Shown: piece after piece, positions 55,617-64,000 of the stretch
How positions within the stretch are numbered: position 1 is the stretch's first letter
How the letters are laid out: each line of letters starts with the position of its first letter
Assembly: GCF_030272615.1 (NCBI RefSeq)
Contig: NC_081409.1
Span: 532,806,291 to 532,870,290 of the forward strand
Source of the DNA: Cryptomeria japonica
Taxonomy: Eukaryota > Streptophyta > Pinopsida > Cupressales > Cupressaceae
Direction: 5' to 3'
DNA length: 64,000 nt
Program-made: the position numbers and the translations under genes
Notes under the pieces: generated by a model
Told to the model about the DNA's origin: nothing
Seen by the model: the letters and a program-made list of their open reading frames with translations, nothing else
The model's database searches: none

Positions 55617-56231
55617 TGTAAGGCCCCACCAGGAACCCTAAAGGAAAACAACACAACTAGGCAACTAAAGGGTGAAATATTTTTGTTTTTGAAGATTAAG
55701 TGCATTAACTATAACCATTGCACGTCTAATAACACATCGGAAGACTAATACATGATTTCCTAAGGGTTACCAATGAAGATTAATCGTAGATTATATTAAC
55801 ACCATGGTTAATCCAATTGTCCATTTAAATAGATAAAGTAAATGCTTAAGTTCAAAACTACACATACATCTAAATTCCATAATGAAAGAAACCAAAGTAT
55901 TCCAATGCATTCAATTTATGTATAAATGATTTGTGGAAAATTGAATGCATTGGAATACTTTGATTTTTTTCATTATGGAATTTAGATGTATGTGTAGTTA
56001 AGCATTTACTTTATCTAATTAAATGGACAATTGGATTAACCATGGTGTTAATATGATTTGCGATTAATCTTTGTTGGTAACCCTTAGGAAATCACGTGTT
56101 AGTCTTTCGCTATGTTATTAGACGTGCAATGGTTATAATTAATTCACTTAATCTTTAAAAAAAAAATTTATTTCACCCTTTAGTTGCCTAGTTGTGTTGT
56201 TTTCCTTTAGGGTTCCTGGCAGGGCCTTACA
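55617..56231. repeat. 300-bp foldback of R LTR ends
   Basis: Arms 55617-55917 and 55938-56231 are inverted copies separated by only 20 bp. Each is the terminal 300 bp of the R LTR (outer end TGTAAGGCC or GGCCTTACA). A third copy is at 58293-58592, same orientation as the right arm. Confidence 0.9.
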
Positions 56232-56451
56232 TTTGGTTTACCAGAGAAATCATTCCCTCTTGTTTGATTTTGTTCCAGTATTTGGCTATGGTGGTCTTTT
56301 ATTTATATCTCTGTGAAATGGTTTATTTACCTTAGAAATAAATTTAATTATTAATTAAATTAATTGGAATATTTAGGTTTTGGATAAATAATTTACTTTT
56401 AAAAAAAATAAATTTAACAATAAAAATAAAAAATTAATAAAGGGGATTTCG

Positions 56452-56690
56452 GTAGCACGACTACCGAGGTAGCAGTACTACCTGCGGTAGTACCTGCTAC
56501 CACATGGTAGCAGTGCTACCGACGATAGCAAGTGCTATTGGCAGTAGTACCTGCTATCGCAAGGTAGCAGTACTACAACGGTAGTACCTGCTATCGCAAG
56601 GTAGCAGTACTACAACGGTAGTACCTGCTACCGGCAGTAGCATGGGCTATCGTGAGTAGCATGGGCTACTGTGCACGGTAGCATGGTACA
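56452..56690. repeat. Dyad-rich GGTAGCAGTACTAC / GGTAGTACCTGCTACC array
   Basis: About a dozen alternating direct and inverted copies of GGTAGCAGTACTAC and its near reverse complement. A 37-bp unit containing GGTAGTACCTGCTATCGCAA is repeated at 56544 and 56581. GC-rich island in AT-rich surroundings. Confidence 0.85.
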
Positions 56691-56769
56691 ATGTTCTTTC
56701 CTAGTTTCCTAAGTTTCACCCAAACTGAAAGTTGGTGTTCGGTTTTTCATGCAGTTTAATATATTTAAA

Positions 56770-57035
56770 ATTGAAATTAAATTATCATATATGATATATG
56801 ATATATATGTATATATATATATATATTTATATAAAAATATATGTATGTATATATATATTCATATATAGTGTATTTTAATATGGCATTATATTATTTAGTA
56901 TTATTCTTTTAATATTATGGAAATTAATTCATGAGTTACCTAAAAAAATATATATTGTAATATGATTATAAGAATAACATATAAATATATGATTTATATA
57001 TATATGTATTCATATAATTATATTATACATATATA
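56770..57035. repeat. AT microsatellite tracts
   Basis: (AT)n and TATG-type tracts near 56780-56880 and 56995-57030. Confidence 0.85.
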
Positions 57036-58597
57036 AATAACTTAGAGTTTGATAATTTCCTAAAAAGCTTATAATTTTTAGATTTTATATGTATGTTGGG
57101 AAATACATTAGGAGATTAATTTTTATGTGATTTTATTTGACTTATTGGACAAATGACAAAATTGATTTATTTAATATAGTTGTAATTCTTATTGTCTGGA
57201 AAATCTTTAATTGCAAGTTATTTATGCTTTTGCTTGTTTTAAGAAAAGATTGCCTATATTAGGATCTTGTGTAAATGATGTTTTCGGTCAAGCTTAATTT
57301 CATTGCAATTCTGGTTGAGTTGTCATTGTGTCCTATGTTGTTATATATCCTTGGTCAAGTGTTGTTGTATAACCTTATTGATGTGAGCCATTGTGTGTTT
57401 TGTCCAAATGGTCAATCTTGGGTTAGTGATTGTGTATCCTTCACTTGTGTTTTGTCAGGATTAGTTATGGTTGTCTGTTTCGCCATAGAGTTATCATAGA
57501 GAGACCTTTCCTGTTAGTGTCCTATGAGAGAGAGTGGCTTTTGAGCGGGGGCCATGCCCGAAGTGGATGATAGGATAACCCATCGAAAGTCAGTTAAAAA
57601 GTGATAACCTAATAATTGATTAGGGGGTGGGTAGAATAAATATTAATTAAGATAATGTACCTCATGCATAGGTGTAGTGCTTGTACAGGGCTCATAATGT
57701 TACGAGAAGGCCTGGAATGGAAAACTTACCACCTTGTCTTCATGAAAGGATTGGTAGGGTCCGCATGAGACTTAGTTGGAGCCAGAAGCTGGGACAGGTT
57801 ACTAGGATAGAGAGCTGGGACCTAGGAGGCCTACCATGGTAACCATCAAGCTATGCGATGACACTCTCTCCTTAGAGTCACTAGTGTTTTGTGAGTTGAG
57901 TCACATGGATGTTTGCAGAGTCTTGTAGTTCTTTTGTACTTGTCTTACTTTTCTTGCTTGAGGGTTTTCTACTATCTCCTAGCATGGTGGGGTGGTTTCA
58001 TTTCGAGATCACATGATCGGGTGGTAGTGCCACTTCCCATTGGATGTTTTGGACTGTATCTTCACGTGAGGAAAGGCTTCACTGGTGTGTTCTTGGTTCA
58101 TGGTTCATGTGCCAGCTCATGTTCGGGATCATTGTTCAGTTGAGACCTTGTGGTCATTGTATCAGACTTTTATGTAACCTTGATATTGTAACTTTGTAAT
58201 TTGTGGCATTATTGGAAGCCATGTAGTTATGGATATTATAATAGTATGTCAGTGGAATGTCTGTTAAAGTTAGTTGCTTTTATTTTATGGATAAATTGAA
58301 TGCATTGGAATACTTTGGTTTCTTTCATTATGGAATTTAGATGTATGTGTAGTTTTGAACTTAAGCATTTACTTTATCTATTTAAATGGATAATTGGATT
58401 AACCATGGTGTTAATATAATCTATGATTAATCTTCATTGGTAACCCTTAGGAAATCATGTGTTAGTATTCCATTGTGTTATTAGACGTGCAATGGTTATA
58501 GTTAATGCACTTAATCTTAAAAAAAAAATTATTTCACCCTTTAGTTTCCTAGTTGTGTTGTTTTCCTTTAGGGTTCCTGGTGGGGCCTTACAATATC

Positions 58598-59553
58598 TAT
58601 TTTGGTTAGTCTTAAAAGTTTTCTTAACTCTTTCCTCAAACCTTGCATTCCTTTCAGGACATCTAGATTGAAAATGGCCAATCTTATTACATGCAAAACA
58701 TTTAAAAGGAGCTTTACCTTCATACTTACTTCCATTTGGTCCTTTAGGTACACTTCTAGCAAATAAGGCTTCAAGTTGCTCAAGCTCTTCATCTTCTTTC
58801 CTCATGTCTTCCAGCTCTTTTATATATAGCACTCTCCAATCACTCTTGCTGGTAGATGTTGATGATGACACACAAAAAGAAGGTTCAGACTTTATAACTC
58901 TAGAAGATCCAAATTCTTCAAGCTCAAAAGTAGATAATTTCCCGATCAGAATGTCTCTGTTAACTAAAGTGTTTGCCATTGTCCTTAACTGATTAATTGT
59001 AGTTGTCTTCATCTTGTAAGCCAGTGGAAGGGCTCTCAAGACTTTGGAAACCATTTTATCTTCACTTAGAAATCCTCCACAACATTCAATTCCCATAACA
59101 ATCTCATTTACTCTTTCCATAAACACAACAATTCTTTCATTTTCTTCCATTTTCTTCCATTTTTAAGTTTTCATATCTTACCTAGTAACCATAAATTTTA
59201 GCAATTTTGACAATAGGACCACCTTCATTCAGAGTTTACAATTTGTCCCACATAACCTTAGCTAATGATTTGTCAGTCAATCCCATAATCTGTTGATCAG
59301 TAAGTGCACACAAGAGGGCTTCTCTAGCTCTGCAATCATTTTCAATATTCTTATACAAGTCTAAAGGAGCAAGATTGTCAGATGTCGGATCATAAGGTGT
59401 GTATCCTTTCTCAATGATCTCCCAAATATCATTGCCAAGACATCTAAGATGAGTCTCCATTTGAATTTTCCATATCCCATAATTTGTTCCAGCAAGCTTA
59501 GGGATTTCTCTTCTAAAAATAGTTGTCAGTGGATTAGTTGTGTTAGTTCCCAT
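58598..59553 (-). pseudogene. gag: Copia B gag (UBN2-type) with CCHC knuckle
   Basis: Starts at ATG 59553 (MGTNTTNPLTTIFRREIP), with LAGTNYGIWKIQMETHLR typical of copia gag N-termini. A TAA follows WDKL at 59236, then the reading continues to a 10-bp tandem duplication (ATGGAAGAAA twice, near 59140-59160) that shifts the frame. The second part reads MEENERIVVFMERVNEIV, then the knuckle CFACNKIGHFQSRC near residue 180 of the segment. Element R interrupts the gene just after the knuckle. Confidence 0.88.
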
Positions 59554-59591
59554 AAGATCTACCTCAAGTGGTTAAGCTTCTGCAAAAGAGG

Positions 59592-59609
59592 ACCAAAGCT
59601 TTGATACCA
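59592..59609 (-). other. Copia B primer binding site (tRNA-iMet)
   Basis: Minus strand TGGTATCAAAGCTTTGGT, 2 nt inside the LTR. Confidence 0.8.
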
Positions 59610-59611
59610 AT

Positions 59612-60894
59612 TGTTAGGATAACTGGTGAACAACTAAGAGGGGGGGGGGGGGGTGAATCAGTTGCTAACATATTATTAACTTTTAATCCACAATATGACC
59701 TTAAACAAATCAAGTACCAGTAAAGCACAGATAGATGCTGGTAGGAACAAATATCGGCAAACAGTACAACCTAACAATTAACTAGATAATCAATGTAAAG
59801 AAACCATACCACATAACACCATGATTTGTATGTGGAAAACCCAGAAAGGAAAAACCACTGTGGGAAACCTACCCACAGTTAGATGATACTTCTACAGAAA
59901 GTATGTGTTACAATGAGGGGCCTGCACTTGCAGGAAGGCACACTGCCTAGAGTGTACGTCTCATTACAAAAGAGTCTCGCTGACTATGGAGAGGCTACAA
60001 CCTTCTCAAGATAAATGGACAACAATCCAATAGAGTGAACTGCTAGAAATAGAATCTACTATGCCTGATTATAGTCCCGATTAAGCTCAATGCCAGAGGA
60101 CTAAATCCTCTTCTGAATCCAATTCGATCACCAATGATCGATCAACTCCTCTGCCTAAATGATATTACATTATTCTCACATTACATTCCTTGACCATGAC
60201 CTTTCCAATAACCATGATACATTACAAAGAGTTTCTACCTCTTATTTATACAAACCCTAAGGCCTAAACCAATTAGGTCGGCCACCTAAAGATATTACAA
60301 TAAGATCATTACATAATTCCTTATTATAATGATATGCCATGTCGGCTTAAGACCAAAACAATAATAATCAAATCCATAGAACATCTCGAATCACCCAGGT
60401 AACGTGTAGAGTACATGCTAGCATGATACTGGTCCATAACCTAGATAGGTACCCGACCTATTCTGGGTCCACCATGCCAAAGCAATGTCCTCAAGCAATT
60501 GAAGCACGATCAACAAACATCTTCAGCATCTTGAAATTCATGAAGAAGCTGCACCAACACCAATTATGCATCCTGTCATGATTCCTCAATGAAAGCTCTG
60601 TCGGTAAAGCCTTAAACCAGTGTCAATAAGGGTTTACCAAAGTGTATGATAACATCCAATTACCAAGCTAATACCAACTGACCAAAACATGCTCATGGAG
60701 CATATAACACATGAAAACAAATATACTTCACTGATCCAAACGTGTCAGAAGTGTCAATAGACAATCTCTTCTCTCGGTGACACTAGATCTTCTACCGGTA
60801 ACATGTCTGTCGGTAACCATCCATAACAACTAGTGTTGACATCAATCACAAAATATCAATGCAACACATAATCAATTCATCCATAATGCCAACA
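59612..60894 (-). repeat. Copia B 5' LTR
   Basis: Plus strand TGTTAGGATAACTGG...GCCAACA. TATA box TATAAATA (minus) near 60243-60250. A G13 run at 59641-59653. Confidence 0.9.
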
Positions 60895-63805
60895 ATAATT
60901 GTTTTGAAACAACCATTATTCTTGAAATATGAATCTTAATGCTTGGAATGTAATAAATTTCTCAAAGACTATTAAATGATTAAGTAGCAAGACTTTGAAA
61001 ATGAATTTAGCAATTATTTGTTTGAAGGAAAAACTATTTTAAAGTATGCTTGAAAATAACCAAGTTATTGATAAACCAACTAATTATCCCACTAATTTGA
61101 GTAACATAAATTTTTATCTTTAATTATTTTCTACAATGATAGCCTATAAGAATCCTAATACTTAAAAGGTATTAAATTATCAAATAATAATATTTTGGAA
61201 ATAAATTTAATATTTACTTGTTTGAAGGGGAAAAACTATGTATTCACTTATATCTAAGATGAGACATTGGGTTATTTCTCAAGTTTCACATGTAGGTATT
61301 ATGTTGTACATGCATGTAAGTGGAAAATGCCATAAAATTTAAAATGAATTATATAAGTAAGATAGACATTAAAAAAATTATAGTATTATTGTTATGTGAG
61401 GTTTTAAATTTGTTGTACCCAAAATTAATATATTTACTTCTATACCATGCAAGTTCTAACATGACATTTTCTTCTTGTTTGCTAAGACATTTATTAAAAT
61501 ATTAGATATATATGAACTTGTATACTAATATAACATAATTGTATTATAATAATTAATATTGAACTAATAGTTACAAGTCATGTCAACCTCCAATTCAGTT
61601 TTGTCCAAAACCTTTTAAAAAAAGTTCTCTTTTCTTACAATTATAAATTTAATAATACATGAATTTAAAGGTAATATATAATTTTAAAATGATCATGAAT
61701 AATAAAATTAAGAATTTTATAATAGTTAAAAGATCTCTATCTTATATGGATAAAGTATGTTTTAAGAAAAAGAAAACTGACTTTTTTCCACTCCAAGAAG
61801 GAAAGCCATGTATAAAAAGCTTCCATAAATCTTTCACGTACCTTTATATTGGATCTCTTTCCCTTATTTTTTTGATGATATAGGAAATCTAATTAGAAAA
61901 TTCCTATTTAAGTGGAGATTAAAACTTAGAAAGCCTAAGACTTTTAATTACTATCATTTAATAACCTTAACATTATAGCAGGTGACTTTACTATCTCATG
62001 ATATTTTTATTATAGAAGGACAATAAGTTTCTTTCTTCTTCTTTTTTTCTTTAAGATCATCTTCATCTTGTTTTTTTTAATATTATAATATTATGTATAT
62101 GATATTTAATTTTATTTTTATTTTTTTTTTTAAACTATAATATGGATATAATTATTGACAATGCCGAAAGGATAAAATACACAAAGGATAAACTATAAAT
62201 TCTAATGTTTTAAAACTCATCTAGTTTAATTACACAGAGGATAAATTATCCTAAGAGTCGAACAAGCACAAGGGAAGAAAATTATTCTGAGGAGAAAAAC
62301 AAATACACGCAGAGGATTAATTTTTGAAAGATAAATAATTCACAGGAGGATAAATTGCTTTGAGGGATAAAATACATAAAAGAATAAATTTTTGAAAGAT
62401 ACATAATCATAGGAAGATAAATTGTTTATTCTTTAGAGACAATAAAATAAACTGAATATTGATTTGAGAAAGGATTTTCATAGAGCTAATTTCCCCACAA
62501 AGATATACATAAGCAAATATTCACAGGGTGTGGTGCATAAAATCACAATATGGATATATTTTGAGATAAATGAATCAAAGATATGCACTCACAGAGATAT
62601 GAATTTTGCACACTAAAAATATATATCTTTTTTTTTTATTTCAATTTTCGCAAAGGGACACATTTTCACAAATTCATTCTTAGAGAAGAGAAAGATAAAT
62701 AACTTCTGAGATATTTATTGAGAAAAGATAAAGACGTTTTTGAGAAAAGATCTTTCACAGAGATAATTAAACACAGGGAAATGCATTTGTTTTTTTTTTC
62801 TCTTCATTTTTGTTCTCTTTAAAAATACACTAAAGAAGTATTTATTTATATTATTTTATTCTAAAAAAAAATATGATTATTTTCTTGATTTACTTGGGCA
62901 AATGAGGATAATTTGTTCCTAATATATTTCACTCTTGTTCCTTGAAATCTAAATTTTTGGAAAGAAATAAAAAATCAATGTGAATGGGAAAAAAAGAGCT
63001 TAAATGATATTCTCATTTACATTCTCAAAAAGAGTGTATTAATTAATGACAATTATTCAAATTTTATTTCCTATTTGCATATAAAACTTCTCTATCAAAG
63101 TCTTCACAAATTTACAATAAGAAAAACATACAAGTGAATAGAATTCTATTTTTCTTCAACTACATAAAAATCTGTTTCAAAACATGAGAGTAGATAAGAA
63201 GGAACCTGGATCGAACGAGTCACTTGTTATTGAAACGCTACCCTTCTTCACTCCTTCCTTGTAGCTTGATAAGATCTCTTCAAAAGCTTGAAAATCCTAC
63301 CATACAATGTGACTACAAAATCCTACTACTACTAACAAGAATTTGCAAGAACTCAAGAAATTACTTTTTTTTTTCTTCATCCAAACCAAAAATAAATTCC
63401 CTTCTTTGAAATTTTAGCATATATTATATAAAAAAGATGCACCATTCCCACTATCAAAAGAATTAATTGAAAATAGAGATTCTTTTCCAAAATTAACTTC
63501 ATGCAAAATTGATTGTTGACATAGTGGGGGAGTTACATGCAAGAAGATGGAATTTGAAATCCACTTCTAGAAACTTCTCATTTTCTCCTAGGACATGTGG
63601 TCAATTGGTATTTTGAGTAAATAAATAATTTTCCAATTAAAGTTATGTCCTCATGCGAGCCACCACTTATTAATTCTTTTCTTTTAAAATATTTCAACCT
63701 TATTAAATTAATTTTTTTTAACTAACATTACTCTTAAAATTAATAATAATAATGAAAGTAGTAATAATAATAAGAAAAACAAGGTCTAAAAAGAGGGTTA
63801 TGACA
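60895..63805 (-). repeat. AT-rich flank; right part probably a gypsy 3' LTR
   Basis: No coding sequence. On the minus strand an LTR start TGTCATAACCC is at 63805 after a PPT; the other LTR end is not identified. A degenerate CACAGAGGATAAATT-like repeat lies at 62165-62420. Two diverged copies of a segment ending TTTGTTTGAAGGAAAAACTA are near 60930-61040 and 61140-61240. Confidence 0.45.
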
Positions 63806-63822
63806 TCCTTCACCCCTTAAAT
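63806..63822 (-). other. Polypurine tract of the right-edge gypsy element
   Basis: Minus strand TTTAAGGGGTGAAGGA directly before TGTCATAACCC. Confidence 0.6.
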
Positions 63823-63859
63823 TGTGCATCATCCTGATGCACTTATTTAATATAACCAT

Positions 63860-64000
63860 AAAAGGAGTTATAGTCCAATATAAGTCTAAGACAAAAAGAA
63901 AACAATTGTTGCATCTCAATAGTGTCCTCCCATGTATCACTCCTCTCATCATATTGATTCCTTTGTACCTTGCATCAACCAACCTCTCTATTGTACAATT
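63860..64000 (-). pseudogene. Chromodomain-like tail of a gypsy element, cut by window edge
   Basis: The minus-strand frame reads YDERSDTWEDTIEMQQLF, comparable with SVTWEDAVKMRELYSYLF in element R. It lies just upstream of a PPT and LTR start, where a chromovirus polyprotein would end. A stop lies further upstream, so it is decayed. Confidence 0.45.

Larger units (their letters stand above)
51806..58592 (+). mobile_element. R: rearranged chromovirus-like LTR element with inverted LTR parts
   Basis: Flanked by a perfect ATATC duplication (51801-51805 and 58593-58597) inside copia B. The outer ends are plus-sense LTR ends: TTAGTACTCCTACTC (TGTAGTACC-type, degraded) and GGGGCCTTACA. Inside, a minus-sense block 52450-55917 contains LTR, PPT, chromodomain-like tail, gag, PBS and LTR end; plus-sense LTR sequence follows from 55938. 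So the block reads (+LTR start)(-LTR, -gag, -LTR end)(+LTR end and body, +LTR end). An internal inversion or a nested, truncated copy could both explain it. Confidence 0.75.
56232..58592 (+). repeat. R LTR body and terminal 3' end, plus orientation
   Basis: Runs from TTTGGTTTACCAGAGAAATC through AT-rich and then GC-balanced sequence to GGGGCCTTACA. Holds the GGTAGCAGTACTAC array and AT microsatellites. Minor ORFs (57275-57499, 57913-58143) look like chance. Confidence 0.65.
46936..60894 (-). mobile_element. Copia B: Ty1/copia element hosting element R
   Basis: LTRs 46936-48212 and 59612-60894, diverged by nearly 10% by eye, flanked by TTAAT and ATAAT (4 of 5 match). Minus-strand order: 5' LTR, iMet PBS, gag, (R insertion), protease and GAG-pre-integrase, integrase, RT, RNase H, PPT, 3' LTR. 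Without R it is about 7.2 kb. Confidence 0.88.

Noticed and set aside
55617-56231. Foldback resembling a MITE
   Set aside because: Arms are LTR ends; a PBS adjoins the left one, so it belongs to element R.
60895-63480. Small ORFs at 61320-61505, 61659-61883 and 63224-63409
   Set aside because: Short, AT-driven composition, no motif, inside a probable LTR or flank.
1-64000. Host genes, tRNA or rRNA genes
   Set aside because: No cloverleaf with intact A and B boxes, rRNA core or single-copy gene domain was recognised; the iMet-like sequences are primer binding sites.

Overview
The window looks like plant nuclear heterochromatin built almost entirely of nested LTR retrotransposons. The evidence is Ty3/gypsy Tat-lineage polyproteins carrying a second, archaeal-type RNase H, Ty1/copia polyproteins with tRNA-iMet-type primer sites, a plant mobile domain gene, and nonsense changes mostly of the C-to-T or G-to-A kind expected from methylated DNA. 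Large elements, Tat abundance and low gene density would suit a gymnosperm, but that is inference. I see no host single-copy gene, tRNA, rRNA or CRISPR array.

Layout: (1) 1-15513, element E1, a minus-strand Tat element. Its 5' LTR is complete (13659-15513), its 3' LTR is cut by the window edge (1-1140), and the LTRs look identical over the shared 1140 bp. gag-pol is one frame with only two stops. (2) 15514-17002, a plus-strand copia-type LTR interrupted by E1. (3) 17003-17250 plus 41922-42147, a remnant of another LTR, split by element E3. (4) 17251-41916, E3, a minus-strand element with AACTT target duplications, a CCHC/coiled-coil gag-like ORF and a second ORF of about 1050 codons, but no visible reverse transcriptase or integrase. 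(5) 22558-38792, element E2, a 16.2-kb minus-strand Tat element nested in E3 (ATCAC duplication, LTRs differing at 4 of 801 positions). (6) 42148-46600, a decayed plus-strand copia (A) with its 3' LTR and two inverted copia LTR pieces. (7) 46936-60894, copia B on the minus strand, with long LTRs, RT, integrase and gag. (8) 51806-58592, a rearranged chromovirus-like element (R) nested in copia B (ATATC duplication), with inverted LTR segments, a 300-bp foldback and a gag joined directly to a chromodomain-like tail. (9) 60895-64000, an AT-rich flank ending in the PPT and chromodomain-like tail of another minus-strand gypsy element.

The most interesting unit lies inside E2. Between pol and the 3' LTR, on the opposite strand, sits what reads as a self-contained gene: a TATA box (23605), a 22-codon exon, a GT-AG intron of 825 bp, and a large exon encoding a MAIN-like plant mobile domain followed by acidic, Gln/Pro-rich and coiled-coil regions. 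The intron carries about 16 copies of a CGCGTCTGTG-like motif and six hairpin units whose stems covary around a constant loop. The same CGCGTCTGTG motif is arrayed, in the same relative orientation, in the leader upstream of E2 gag. E1, a relative, lacks the mobile-domain gene. E1 and E2 share a 15-bp hairpin at the polypurine tract with a compensatory base-pair change.
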